A stretch of DNA of 64,000 nt from Lysinibacillus sp. FSL W8-0992 (GTDB lineage: Bacteria > Bacillota > Bacilli > Bacillales_A > Planococcaceae): assembly GCF_038008685.1 (NCBI RefSeq), contig NZ_JBBOZQ010000001.1, positions 310,001 to 374,000 of the forward strand, in the 5' to 3' direction. Every line of letters starts with the position of its first letter. Position 1 is the stretch's first letter. The notes below the pieces were generated by a model. It ran no database searches. It worked only from the letters and a program-made list of their open reading frames with translations, and was not told the origin of the DNA. Below, in pieces: positions 44,855 to 54,310 of this stretch. Both the position numbers and the translations under genes were made by a program.

Positions 44855-45535
44855 TTATTTTTCATAGACAACGAACCAATCATTTTGTTCTTCATACATT
44901 GCAGTTCCCGTATAGCCCTCTTTCAAAAATTGCTGCTGTAAAGCCGTATCCCTCATTAAAACAGCTCTTTTTTCAGTATATACAGGTTGTTCCTGCTGTA
45001 GATTTTTATAAAAGATATAGCGTAATTTATCAACATACTTAATCTTCAAGCCCTTTATGACGAGCCCTTGAGAAAACTTATCTTTTAAGCTTGGAATATT
45101 ATAAGGTTTAACCGTAGAGCAAACATAGTCATAGCAATCTAAATCAATTTCATTCATGACAATAGTCGCTAACGTTTTTTGTAATCCGTAGCCACGATAA
45201 TGTGGTGAAACATTGGATATCTCCTGATATAAAACGCGATGGAATTGATCCTCAGCAATGCCGCAATCATATCCAAGATGCTCGTCATCAATAGGCGGAT
45301 TTAATAATGCTCGAAAACCGATTAACGCATTATTAACGTATGCCCCTATCATCAAACCATTTCCCTGCAAAATGTATTCGAATTCTTCTGTAGTTAATGG
45401 CTGTAAAATGCTTTGATCGGGTAATGTTTCATATACCTCTTGCTGTAATTTCTGTATTGCTGGTAAATGCTGCAGCTGTAAGTGAGTAACATAAAAAGGC
45501 GTTTCTCCAAGTATTCCTTCATAAATTCTTTCCAT
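44855..45535 (-). CDS. GNAT-family N-acetyltransferase
   Basis: A 226-residue protein with a GNAT core; NVSPHYRGYGLQKTLATIVMN (in part) is the acetyl-CoA-binding loop and helix (RGYGLQ for R/Q-x-x-G-x-G/A), and LMIGAYVNNALIGFRALL is the preceding beta hairpin. The acceptor is unknown. It starts 12 bases after the epimerase gene stop and is cotranscribed with it, so it may acetylate an amino acid or peptide in the same pathway. AAGGGGG precedes the ATG. Confidence 0.8.
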   Translation of the reverse strand: MERIYEGILGETPFYVTHLQLQHLPAIQKLQQEVYETLPDQSILQPLTTEEFEYILQGNGLMIGAYVNNALIGFRALLNPPIDDEHLGYDCGIAEDQFHRVLYQEISNVSPHYRGYGLQKTLATIVMNEIDLDCYDYVCSTVKPYNIPSLKDKFSQGLVIKGLKIKYVDKLRYIFYKNLQQEQPVYTEKRAVLMRDTALQQQFLKEGYTGTAMYEEQNDWFVVYEK

Positions 45536-45547
45536 GTTGAAGCCCCC

Positions 45548-46660
45548 TTAAGCTGTTACTGTTGTTGAAAAATTGCATAGTTCCTTAAGTATTTCTTCAT
45601 CTACATCTACACCTAAGCCAGGTTTTTCTGTTAAACAAATGAACGGAACATCATAGTGTAAATTGCCGATGTCCTTTGAGAATTTTAATGGACCTGTTAA
45701 TTCTACACTTGTCATAATTTTTTTAGAAAATGCTACATGGAAACCAGCTGCAGAACCTACAGAAGACTCAACCATTGAACCAATTTGACATTCAATACCT
45801 GCCATTTCTGCCATTACCGCTAATTTCATAGCAGGGTAAATCCCCCCGCACTTCATTAATTTAATATTCACTTTGTCTGCAGCACGTTTCAAAATGATTT
45901 CACGCATTTCACGTACTCCACGAAGTCCCTCATCAATCATTAACGGTACATCGGATTTCGATTTAATTTCTACCATTCCATCAATATCTTCACTATCAAC
46001 AGGCTGTTCTAACCAGTCGATATTTAAATCCTTTAGTGCTCGTAAACCTTGTAATGTGGTAGAAGCATTTCCCCACCCTTGGTTTACATCTACACGTATT
46101 GCAATATCCTCACCTACACGCTCACGTACTGCTTTTATGCGGGCAACATCTCTTCTAACTTCAGTTCCCACTTTCATTTTAAATGATTGATAGCCCATTT
46201 CCACGCGTTTAGCTGCCTCATTTGCCATTTCTTCAGGCGTTCCGATACTCAACACATGTGTAATTGGGAATTTCTCATGATAACGACCGCCAAGTAGCTG
46301 ATAAACTGGAACCTGTAATGCTTTACCAGCAATATCAAAACAGGCAATATCGATTGCCGCTTTAGCAGCAGGTACATCTTTTACGATGTGATTCATTTTA
46401 TCGTGAAGCTTCTCAAAAGCCATAGGGTCTTCTCCAATGACTGCAGGTACAAGTTGGTGTTTTAAAATAGCATACGTACTTTCCCATGACTCACCTGTAA
46501 CATGTTCATCAGGTACTGCTTCTCCATATCCAACAATGCCTGTATCAGTTGTTATTTTCAAAATGATAGAAGGCATTGTATCATATGTAGCATAGCTAAT
46601 AATAAAAGGATCAATAAGTGGTAATTGAATTGCAAAAATTTCTACTTGTTGGATTTTCAT
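45548..46660 (-). CDS. dipeptide epimerase-like enolase-superfamily enzyme
   Basis: A 370-residue member of the MR/MLE group of the enolase superfamily. The active site is complete: FKMKVG (Lys-x-Lys), VDVNQGW, WLEQPV, MIDEGL (three Mg2+ ligands) and NIKLMKCGG (opposite Lys). The closest named role is L-Ala-D/L-Glu epimerase (YkfB) and related dipeptide epimerases in murein-peptide recycling; o-succinylbenzoate synthase or muconate cycloisomerase are less likely from the motif spacing. TAGGAGTATG precedes the ATG. It is divergent from a wHTH regulator and followed by a GNAT gene. Confidence 0.82.
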   Translation of the reverse strand: MKIQQVEIFAIQLPLIDPFIISYATYDTMPSIILKITTDTGIVGYGEAVPDEHVTGESWESTYAILKHQLVPAVIGEDPMAFEKLHDKMNHIVKDVPAAKAAIDIACFDIAGKALQVPVYQLLGGRYHEKFPITHVLSIGTPEEMANEAAKRVEMGYQSFKMKVGTEVRRDVARIKAVRERVGEDIAIRVDVNQGWGNASTTLQGLRALKDLNIDWLEQPVDSEDIDGMVEIKSKSDVPLMIDEGLRGVREMREIILKRAADKVNIKLMKCGGIYPAMKLAVMAEMAGIECQIGSMVESSVGSAAGFHVAFSKKIMTSVELTGPLKFSKDIGNLHYDVPFICLTEKPGLGVDVDEEILKELCNFSTTVTA

Positions 46661-46738
46661 TTTATATCATACTCCTATATAATTTATAGTTGTCGTTAAT
46701 ATGTCGCTAATTATTTAAAAAATAATAGAAAAGGACAG

Positions 46739-47983
46739 ATGCCTTTGTCTACTAAAATAGCAATTATATGTTCGAAACCTTTTAAGAATCGTATACTTAG
46801 TATCGCACAAAACATAGAGAATATTCAATTAGAATTTTATCTTTACAATCAGCCTTCTGATGCACCGTCTTTGTTAAAACAAATTAAGCCCTGTGATGCA
46901 CTATTATTTGGAGGAACATTGCCGTATTTACATGCGCAAACATCTTTAGCAACATTACCGATTCCATGGAATTATTTAAAACAAGATGAGATGACAATTT
47001 CTACGACTTTATTATCTCTTATAGCGAACCAGGCAATTCCTTTACAAAGGCTTTCTATCGATGTCATGCACCCTATATTTGTTGATAACGTTCTTACGGA
47101 GATAGAATACACCGGTACAAAACCATATGTTCATTCTATTTCAATTACAGAAACGGCTGACGATGTTTTGCAAAAGCATATCGCTCTATGGGAGTCCAAA
47201 CAAATTGACTATATCGTTACAAGCATTCATACCGTATTTGATGAATTGCAGCTACGAAACATTCCTGCTATGCGAATGCTAGATGCAACGAGTTCCATTA
47301 TAAAATGTCTAGAAGAAACGAGATCACAATCTCTTCTTACTAAATCAGAATCCGCAAAGGCTGCCGTTGGATTTTTAGATATTCCTGAAACTAGTCATTG
47401 TTCGAATATTTTACAGCAAATAACTGCTACAACACATTCAACCTTCAAGCAAATTAGCTCTAACTATTTTGAGCTTTATACAACAGCAGGACATTTACAA
47501 CATGCACTCGAAAAAGAAAATTTGCAGCATCTTATACAACAAATTGACGTTCCCTTTAGGCTTGCTTTTGGCTATGGACATTCGATTTTTGAAGCAGCCG
47601 AAAATGCTACACATGCATTAAAATTTGCCAAACCTTTTGAAATTTATATTTTGGATGAACATAAAAATTTATCTGGACCATTCCCTAAATCAGAAAGTAA
47701 ACTCTCTTTAAAAACAAAAGATCCGTTTGTTTTACAAATGGCTAAACAGACAAGCTTAAGCCCATTAAACATTTCTAAAATTATTCAATTTAGCAAAGAA
47801 CGACAGGCATCACAATTTACAGCGCAAAATCTTTCAGAGTACTTACAAGTTACACGACGTACGACTGAACGTATTATCAAAAAATTAGTTGATCATGGCT
47901 ATGCTAAAGTTGTTGGCGAAGAAATGCCCCACCAACAAGGACGACCACGCACTATTTATGAATTGGACTTTGCAACCTATTAA
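46739..47983 (+). CDS. transcriptional regulator with GGDEF-like middle and C-terminal winged helix
   Basis: A 414-residue cytoplasmic protein. Residues about 1-190 look like a periplasmic-binding or Rossmann-type sensor. The part about 225-315 contains FRLAFGYGHSIFEAAENATHAL, which recalls the degenerate cyclase domains of PucR/CdaR-type regulators. The last 75 residues form a winged helix (TAQNLSEYLQVTRRTTERII) ending RPRTIYEL. It is divergent from the epimerase operon (78-bp gap) and probably controls it. AAAAGGA is only three to five bases from the ATG; TTG two codons later (46745) is better spaced, so the exact start is uncertain. Confidence 0.75.
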   Translation: MPLSTKIAIICSKPFKNRILSIAQNIENIQLEFYLYNQPSDAPSLLKQIKPCDALLFGGTLPYLHAQTSLATLPIPWNYLKQDEMTISTTLLSLIANQAIPLQRLSIDVMHPIFVDNVLTEIEYTGTKPYVHSISITETADDVLQKHIALWESKQIDYIVTSIHTVFDELQLRNIPAMRMLDATSSIIKCLEETRSQSLLTKSESAKAAVGFLDIPETSHCSNILQQITATTHSTFKQISSNYFELYTTAGHLQHALEKENLQHLIQQIDVPFRLAFGYGHSIFEAAENATHALKFAKPFEIYILDEHKNLSGPFPKSESKLSLKTKDPFVLQMAKQTSLSPLNISKIIQFSKERQASQFTAQNLSEYLQVTRRTTERIIKKLVDHGYAKVVGEEMPHQQGRPRTIYELDFATY

Positions 47984-47992
47984 TATACAAGA

Positions 47993-48115
47993 ACAAGCCC
48001 CTACACAGCGCTTTTCATTGGCGAACGAAGAATCTCATCATATGGCATCAACCATGCTTAGAACGTCTCTTCACTTTCCAATAGCAATCTATGTACCGGG
48101 GCTTGTCCTGTTTTT
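47993..48115 (+). terminator. long-range hairpin after the regulator gene
   Basis: ACAAGCCCC (plus TACA) pairs with GGGGCTTGT (plus TGTA) across about 90 bases, with CCTGTTTTTATTT following. The arm distance is unusual, so confidence is moderate. Confidence 0.5.
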
Positions 48116-48137
48116 ATTTAAGCAAGACTCATTTTTA

Positions 48138-49586
48138 TTAGTCTGCTACAACCATATTATTCATCTCTTGTTCTTGCGCTTCTTTTTTTCGTTGCTTTGC
48201 CTCTTCAATCTGTTCTGGTGTCATCTTTACAATCGCAAATCCAACATAACCATAAATTATTGAAATAATTGGCACAGCAAAGTTAAGAATTGCATAAGGT
48301 GCATATTCCATCGCACTTACACCTAATGTCGCTAAAATAAATACGCCACAAGTGTTCCAAGGGAAGAATACAGATGTTAATGTTCCCCCATCTTCTAGAG
48401 CACGCGATAAATTTTTTGAGTGCAAGCCTCGTTTTTGGTAAACGTCAGCAAACATTCGTGAAGGGACAACAATTGATATGTACTGCTCAGAACATGTCGC
48501 ATTTGTTGTAATACATGCAGCAATTGTTGAAGCAATAAGGCTACCTGTAGATTTAGCAAACTTAACGACAACATCCATAAGTGCCTTTAACATGCCTGAA
48601 TATTCTAGGACCCCACCAAATGTCATGGCAACAATTGTCATTGAAACCGTATACATCATTGAATCTAAGCCACCACGATTAAAGAGGTCGTCCACCATTT
48701 CATTTCCTGTAGAAATCGCAAACCCTTCTTGTAAGGCATGGACAGCCATAGTTGGTGATCCACCTTGTACAAAAATTTGTAATAAGAAGCCTGAAATAAC
48801 CCCAATAACTAATGCTGGGATTGCCGGAACTTTTTTTGCCACCATTACAATAACGCCAACTGGGACAAGTAATAACCATGGAGAAATCACAAAGCTTTTT
48901 TCCATCACATCAAGCGTTGTCATAATTTTTTCTGAATCCATCGATACATCAGCGAAACGTCTTCCCATAAAGCCAAATGCGACAAGTGTAATGATTAATG
49001 CGGGAATAGTTGTGTAAAGCATATGTTTTATATGATCAAACAAGTCTGTGTTTGTTAGACCTGCTGCTAGATTTGTAGTATCAGATAAAGGTGACATTTT
49101 ATCACCAAAATAAGAACCTGAAATAACTGCTCCTGCAATCATTGGTGCGGGAATACCCATACTTAACCCGATCCCCATACCAGCGACACCGATTGTTGCC
49201 ATTGTTGACCATGAGCTTCCAATTGCTAGCGAAACGATTGAACATAATAGTAAAATCGTTACTAAAAACCAAGCTGGAGAAATTAATTTTAATCCGTAGA
49301 AAATCATTGTGGCAACGACTCCTCCACCAATCCACGCACCTATTGTCAAACCAACTAAAATGATAATGACAATGGCCGGAAGAGCTAGGCGGATACCTTT
49401 ATACATCATTTCCTCAATTTCCATCCACTTAAAACCATGCATTTTGGCAACAATCGCTGCTACAATTGTTCCAACAATCAATGGCACGTGAGGACTCTGC
49501 TCTAACATAACTACTGTAACAAGCATCGTAGTAATCATTATTGCGAAAGTTAGGAGTGCCCAACTCGCACTAATTTCCTTTTTCAT
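48138..49586 (-). CDS. nhaC: Na+/H+ antiporter NhaC family
   Basis: A 482-residue antiporter with about 12 membrane helices. GSYFGDKMSPLSDTTNLAAG is the defining NhaC motif, and FPWNTCGVFILATLGV near the C-terminus is its counterpart in the second repeat. NhaC proteins expel Na+ in exchange for H+, though several paralogues carry malate/lactate (MleN) or other anions. AAGGGG is eight bases before the ATG at 49586; the longer frame contains that element and is rejected. The C-terminal tail is charged (EAKQRKKEAQEQE). Confidence 0.88.
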   Translation of the reverse strand: MKKEISASWALLTFAIMITTMLVTVVMLEQSPHVPLIVGTIVAAIVAKMHGFKWMEIEEMMYKGIRLALPAIVIIILVGLTIGAWIGGGVVATMIFYGLKLISPAWFLVTILLLCSIVSLAIGSSWSTMATIGVAGMGIGLSMGIPAPMIAGAVISGSYFGDKMSPLSDTTNLAAGLTNTDLFDHIKHMLYTTIPALIITLVAFGFMGRRFADVSMDSEKIMTTLDVMEKSFVISPWLLLVPVGVIVMVAKKVPAIPALVIGVISGFLLQIFVQGGSPTMAVHALQEGFAISTGNEMVDDLFNRGGLDSMMYTVSMTIVAMTFGGVLEYSGMLKALMDVVVKFAKSTGSLIASTIAACITTNATCSEQYISIVVPSRMFADVYQKRGLHSKNLSRALEDGGTLTSVFFPWNTCGVFILATLGVSAMEYAPYAILNFAVPIISIIYGYVGFAIVKMTPEQIEEAKQRKKEAQEQEMNNMVVAD

Positions 49587-49813
49587 TGTCCCATCCCCTT
49601 TTTTTGCACCCAATGACAATTTACTATTTCACAAGTGCAAATATATTTTTACGATTTTTAGCTTAATATCCCAAAAATAGAAAGTCAACGCAAAAATTTT
49701 ATGCTTCTATAGCAATTTCGACTGTTAAAGGGAAAAAAAACGCTTCCAAATAGCTTTTACAAACCATTCAAAACAGCGTATCTTTATGCATTTCTGCTGT
49801 TTATAGGCAATCT

Positions 49814-49856
49814 AAAAAAGGTTCTTCCCAACGTAAATTGTTGGATAGAACCTTTT
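49814..49856 (-). terminator. terminator of the M20 amidohydrolase gene
   Basis: AAAAGGTTCT and CCAAC pair with AGAACCTTTT and GTTGG; the minus strand continues with T residues. Confidence 0.85.
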
Positions 49857-49865
49857 CAAAATATT

Positions 49866-50981
49866 CTACTTATTTTCAGGCTTTTTTTCTAATACACAAG
49901 CAAGTACTTTCGATGCATCTATTAACGCACTTCGTTCAAAAGTCATTTTTGGGTGATGTAACCCAGGGCCTAAATTAGCACCAATTCCAATCATCGTTGC
50001 CTTTAGCTCTGGTTTTTTCACTGTATAAAAATGAAAATCATCGCTACCAGGTGTTGTAATTTCCTCAGCTAAAAATTGCTCGCCAAGTGATTCTAATATA
50101 GCGTTTTTAGCCATACGAGCAGCTATAGGCGAAACTTCTGCACCAGGCGTGAAATCGACCCATTTCCATTTCAGTTCAATTTCAAACTGCTGCTGAATTG
50201 ATTTCAAACCTGCTTCAATACGGCTTCGAAGCAACTCAAGCTGATCATTATGCTGTGCCCGAATATCCATTGCAAAGCTTGCAGTACCTGGAATAATATT
50301 CGTGCTACCACCATCCGCAATAATCTTTGTTAATTTTGCAGAGTGCGGCTCGAACGGCGACAAATGGATACTATTTAACATTAACTGGATAGCCATAATA
50401 ACATCAATCGCATTTTTCCCTTGGTGTGGTCTTGCACCATGTGCATCTGTGCCATGAATAGTCCCATCTAAAAAATACGCTGCTCCATGATGGATAGCAG
50501 GTGAAACCTTTCCTAAAGGAAGCTCTTCAATAGGTCTCAAATGGACACCAAATAAATGTGAAACTCCATCTACAGCACCACGATCAAATGCGGCACAAGC
50601 ACCATTTCCTACTTCTTCAGCAGGTTGGAAAATAAATCGTACACGATGTTGTAACGGTCGATCTTTTAGTAACAATAATGCTCCTAGAACCATTGTAATA
50701 TTGGCATCATGACCACACGAATGGTTTGCCTGCCATTTGCCATCTACCTCTTGCCATAGTGCATCAATATCTGCACGAACTGCAACGATCTCATCGCCTG
50801 TACCAATTTCTGCAAGCAACCCTGGTACATCGCCTAACAAACGGTATGAAACGTTTAAATCATCTAATATAGATGTAATTTTTTTTGTTGTTTCATACTC
50901 CTTCCAGCTTACTTCTGGATAATTATGAAAATGTTCAAACCATTGATACATTGTTTCTTCTAACATTGCTGCACTTGTCAT
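49866..50981 (-). CDS. M20-family amidohydrolase/carboxypeptidase
   Basis: A 371-residue metallohydrolase of the M20D group (N-acyl-amino-acid or hippurate hydrolase type). Metal ligands: SCGHDANITM (His, Asp), QPAEEVGNG (Glu-Glu), HGARPHQGKNAID in the dimerisation domain and GSDDFHFYT plus LHHPKMTF near the C-terminus. It would release free amino acids from N-acyl substrates; the real substrate is unknown. GAGG lies seven bases before the ATG at 50981; the frame upstream to 51023 has no ribosome site. Monocistronic. Confidence 0.87.
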   Translation of the reverse strand: MTSAAMLEETMYQWFEHFHNYPEVSWKEYETTKKITSILDDLNVSYRLLGDVPGLLAEIGTGDEIVAVRADIDALWQEVDGKWQANHSCGHDANITMVLGALLLLKDRPLQHRVRFIFQPAEEVGNGACAAFDRGAVDGVSHLFGVHLRPIEELPLGKVSPAIHHGAAYFLDGTIHGTDAHGARPHQGKNAIDVIMAIQLMLNSIHLSPFEPHSAKLTKIIADGGSTNIIPGTASFAMDIRAQHNDQLELLRSRIEAGLKSIQQQFEIELKWKWVDFTPGAEVSPIAARMAKNAILESLGEQFLAEEITTPGSDDFHFYTVKKPELKATMIGIGANLGPGLHHPKMTFERSALIDASKVLACVLEKKPENK

Positions 50982-51169
50982 AACTACACCTCGATATACC
51001 TTTTTTTCTCCCCCATTATACATGAAAGCTTTTTAGAAAAGTATATATGAAATTAGTACTATATTCATTTAAATATCATATAACTTAATATTAAGAGTAT
51101 GTTTAAAACCTTCTTACTATTTTATGTAAACTTCATACAAATTGTGTCTGTACAATTTGTATACATATC

Positions 51170-51217
51170 AAAGGGCTGTGCTAAAAGATATAGTTCTACT
51201 TTTAGCACAGCCCTTTT
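51170..51217. terminator. terminator of the 47-residue gene
   Basis: AAAGGGCTGTGCTAAAAG pairs perfectly with CTTTTAGCACAGCCCTTT around a 12-base loop. It starts 11 bases after the small gene's stop. Confidence 0.85.
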
Positions 51218-51227
51218 GAAAAATGTT

Positions 51228-51371
51228 TTATAAACTTGTAAAAAACCCCTCTGGATATTCTTCATAATGTATTTGAATTGGTTGCTCCTCATTGTTTTGG
51301 TCAGTAATTTGTAATTCCGACTCCTGGTCCATCAAATATGTTTCAAATTTCGATTTTAAAATGTGCTCCAT
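51228..51371 (-). CDS. 47-residue acidic protein, function unknown
   Basis: A short gene with complete signals: promoter TTGATT, 18 bases, TATAAT (51412-51441); AAAGGAGG seven bases before the ATG; its own terminator. The product begins MEHILKSKFETYLMDQESEL, is acidic and hydrophilic, and ends YPEGFFTSL. It has no membrane segment, signal peptide or cysteine. I do not recognise a family. Because all expression signals are strong, I regard it as a real gene. Confidence 0.72.
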   Translation of the reverse strand: MEHILKSKFETYLMDQESELQITDQNNEEQPIQIHYEEYPEGFFTSL

Positions 51372-51411
51372 TTCGTTACCTCCTTTATTAATAGAATTTT
51401 CTGATAAAAGA

Positions 51412-51441
51412 ATTATATACTAGCTTTTTATTAAAAATCAA
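51412..51441 (-). promoter_or_regulatory. sigma-A promoter of the 47-residue gene
   Basis: TTGATT and TATAAT separated by 18 bases on the minus strand, about 30 bases before the ribosome binding site. Confidence 0.65.
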
Positions 51442-51578
51442 CAAATAATACTCATTATGCATAATAAATATTAATTTCATCTCATTTCGAGATAATAAAA
51501 CTTTAAATTTATTGCAGTTCCACGTAAAAATCATGCCTTTTTCTTTTTTGAAATCTAAAAATAGATAGAGGAAATGGA

Positions 51579-51617
51579 AAAAGTGTTAGATTGACTGTAA
51601 TCAATCTAACACTTTTT
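51579..51617. terminator. conserved repeat-associated hairpin
   Basis: AAAAAGTGTTAGATTGA pairs with TCAATCTAACACTTTTT. Unlike the other three copies it is not adjacent to a gene end; it heads the tandem repeat array. Confidence 0.75.
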
Positions 51618-52216
51618 CGCCATGTCTTTGATGTCCGCTACGGCGCGTGTTTCCGCGGGCACATCGTAAGCCACAACCGTCGCTGTCGCGCCGCCTGTTG
51701 CGTCTTACGTTTTGTGCTGTTCCCGCAGGAGTCACTCGCCTTCGCTACCATCGTTCACTTCTATTTTTTTATTTACTGCAATAGATTGAACCTCTAAGGC
51801 TTCATTTTTATTACATTAGCGAAAAAATGCCATTAATCTATCACTTTTTACCGCATCGTTAATGTCCGCTACGGCGCGTGCTTTCCCTGGGCACATCGTA
51901 AGCCACAACCGTCGCTGTCGCGCCGCCTGTTGTGGCTTACGTTTTGTGCTGTTCCCGCAGGAGTCATTCGCCTTCGCTACCATCGTTCATTTCTAATTTT
52001 TTATTTACTGCAATAGATTGAACCACTAAGTTTCATTTTTATTACATAGCGGAAAAATGCCCTCAATCTATCACTTTTTCGCCATGTCTTTGATGTCCGC
52101 TACGGCGCGTGTTTCCGCGGGCACATCGTAAGCCACAACCGTCGCTGTCGCGCCGCCTGTTGTGGCTTACGTTTTGTGCTGTTCCCGCAGGAGTCACTCG
52201 CCTTCGCTACCATGGA
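51618..52216 (+). repeat. tandem array of the GC-rich intergenic repeat, 230-bp period, three units
   Basis: The block GATGTCCGCTACGGCGCG starts near 51629, 51860 and 52090. Each unit contains GGGCACATCGTAAGCCACAA, CGTCGCTGTCGCGCCGCCTG, TTACGTTTTGTGCTGTTCCC and GCAGGAGTCA(C/T)TCGCCTTCG. The first two units are joined by about 90 bp of AT-rich linker that is itself duplicated (TTTACTGCAATAGATTGAAC). The third unit ends just before the TRAP gene. Units differ by a few substitutions, so the array is fairly recent. Confidence 0.88.
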
Positions 52217-52264
52217 CTTTTGCTTTTATTTTATAATACAGTTTGAAATTTTATTATTTTTTAA

Positions 52265-54310
52265 TTAAACAGTCACACTTTTAGTATGGCTGTTGTCATT
52301 ATCAGTACCGTTTCCACCATATTTGTGCTGTGTTAAAATTTGAATTACTACAAGTACAATAAAAATTCCAAGTCCTGCCCAGTCTGAAAACTTTTCAGGA
52401 TAGATAAGCAATAGTCCAGCTACGATAGCAAACAAACGCTCAATCCATAGAACTTTACGGTACCAGAACCCTATTACGCCAGCACCGATTGCGACCATCC
52501 CCGTAACAGCGGTAAATACTACCCATAAAATTTGCGGTATCGTCGTATCTATCATTAATAAAGCTGGCGAGAAAACAATCATATATGGAATAATAAATGC
52601 TGCAATAGCAAGCTTTGCAGAGTTAACGCCAGTCTTAATTGGATCTCCACCTGAAATACCAGAAGCAGCAAATGCGGCGAGTGCTACAGGTGGTGTAATA
52701 TCGGCAATGATACCAAAGTAGAATACAAAGAAGTGTGCCGATAATAAAATAACAACTGGCACTAATTCTTGTGGTGTATTTGGCGATAATAATGCCACAA
52801 TTGCAGGTGCTGCTATCGTTGACGTAATAACGTAGTTTGCCGTTGTTGGGGCACCCATTCCTAAAATTAGTGATGCAATCATAACGAAAACAAGCGTTAA
52901 AATAATGCTTCCCCCTGCTAATGCTACTAAACTATTGGCTAAACTTAATCCTAGGCCAGTTTTAACAACTACTCCGACAATAATACCTGCACAAGCTGTT
53001 GCTGCTACAACACCCAATGCCGTACGAGCGCCCTCCACTAACGCATCGACAATATCTTTTGGCTTTAAACGAGTATCTTTGTTGAACATTGTTACAGCAA
53101 TTGAAATAACAATTCCGTAAAGTGCAGCATGCATAACAGGTGTTCCGGTTAACATCAAAACAATAATAGCAATAATAGGTAGTAATAAATATATCTTCTT
53201 GAATACTTCTTTACGATTAGGCATTTGATCATCACGTAAGCCTCTTAAGCCGACCCGTTTTGCTTCAAAATGCGTCATAATCCAAATACCTGTAAAATAA
53301 AGCAACGCAGGAATTGCGGCTGCTTTTGCAATATCCCAATATGTAATTCCGCGTCCTATAAATTCTACCATTAGAAACGCCGCGGCACCCATAATCGGAG
53401 GCATTAACTGACCACCAGTAGAAGCTGCTGCTTCAACTGCACCAGCAAATTCTTTACGATATCCAAGTTTTTTCATCATCGGGATTGTATACGAACCTGA
53501 TGTTACAACGTTGGCCACAGAACTTCCTGAAATCATCCCTTGTAGAGCACTTGAGAAGACAGCTACCTTAGCTGGACCACCAATTAATTTTCCAGCGAAA
53601 GCTACAGCTAAATCATTAAAATACTGACCAACCCCTGTTTTTACAAGGAACGCACCAAATAATAAGAACACAAAAATAAATGTAGCAGATACACTAATCG
53701 GTGTTCCTAAAATACCATCTGTCGTAAAATACATAAGGTTAACGATACTTTCAAAATCTTGTCCTCTGTGCGCCATAAAGGCAGGGAAATAAGGACCAAA
53801 ATAAGCATAAATCAAGAAACAAGTCGCGATAATCATAATCGGTAAGCCTACCGCTCGGCGAGCAGCCTCAAGCACGAGAACGACAGCAATTAAACCTACT
53901 AAAAAGTCCAACTGTGTGATAGTACCATTACGATTAACAAGCTCCGTATAATTTAATGCCCAATACGAACCTACAACTACAGATAATAACGATAAAATAT
54001 AATCAAACCATGCAATTTTATGCTTTGGCGCTTTTCTTCGAGCTGGGAATAATAAGAAAATAAGTGCTAACCCAAACCCTAAGTGGATAGTCCGTTGAAT
54101 CGGTGCTGTAAATTGCCCGAAAATCGCAGTATATAATTGAAACAATGAAAATGCTAATAATCCAAAGAAGATTATATGCTTCATGATTCCTGAAATCGTA
54201 CGCACATTTGATTCAATATCGTACTTTTCAAGTATTGCTTGTTGCTCTTCTGCCGATATTTGTTCAAATTGTTCTTTTACTTCGTTGTTGCGTTCCTTCA
54301 GTTTTGTCAT
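52265..54310 (-). CDS. TRAP transporter fused permease (DctQM type, TAXI class)
   Basis: A 681-residue membrane protein with some 18 helices: the small DctQ-like part is fused in front of the large DctM permease. GSSVANVVTSGSYTIPMMKK and GGQLMPPIMGAAAFLM are typical, as is MGAPTTANYVITSTIAAPAI. With the TAXI-type binding protein it should import an organic acid or similar solute using an ion gradient. AAAGGAG is ten bases before the ATG, and the start overlaps the DUF1850 stop by four bases (ATGA). It is the last gene of the three-gene cluster. Confidence 0.9.
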   Translation of the reverse strand: MTKLKERNNEVKEQFEQISAEEQQAILEKYDIESNVRTISGIMKHIIFFGLLAFSLFQLYTAIFGQFTAPIQRTIHLGFGLALIFLLFPARRKAPKHKIAWFDYILSLLSVVVGSYWALNYTELVNRNGTITQLDFLVGLIAVVLVLEAARRAVGLPIMIIATCFLIYAYFGPYFPAFMAHRGQDFESIVNLMYFTTDGILGTPISVSATFIFVFLLFGAFLVKTGVGQYFNDLAVAFAGKLIGGPAKVAVFSSALQGMISGSSVANVVTSGSYTIPMMKKLGYRKEFAGAVEAAASTGGQLMPPIMGAAAFLMVEFIGRGITYWDIAKAAAIPALLYFTGIWIMTHFEAKRVGLRGLRDDQMPNRKEVFKKIYLLLPIIAIIVLMLTGTPVMHAALYGIVISIAVTMFNKDTRLKPKDIVDALVEGARTALGVVAATACAGIIVGVVVKTGLGLSLANSLVALAGGSIILTLVFVMIASLILGMGAPTTANYVITSTIAAPAIVALLSPNTPQELVPVVILLSAHFFVFYFGIIADITPPVALAAFAASGISGGDPIKTGVNSAKLAIAAFIIPYMIVFSPALLMIDTTIPQILWVVFTAVTGMVAIGAGVIGFWYRKVLWIERLFAIVAGLLLIYPEKFSDWAGLGIFIVLVVIQILTQHKYGGNGTDNDNSHTKSVTV

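Noticed and set aside
48478-49017. 179-codon plus-strand frame opposite nhaC
   Set aside because: Antisense shadow without ribosome site.
51618-52216. CRISPR-like or satellite array
   Set aside because: The 230-bp units with duplicated linkers and no short unique spacers do not fit CRISPR.
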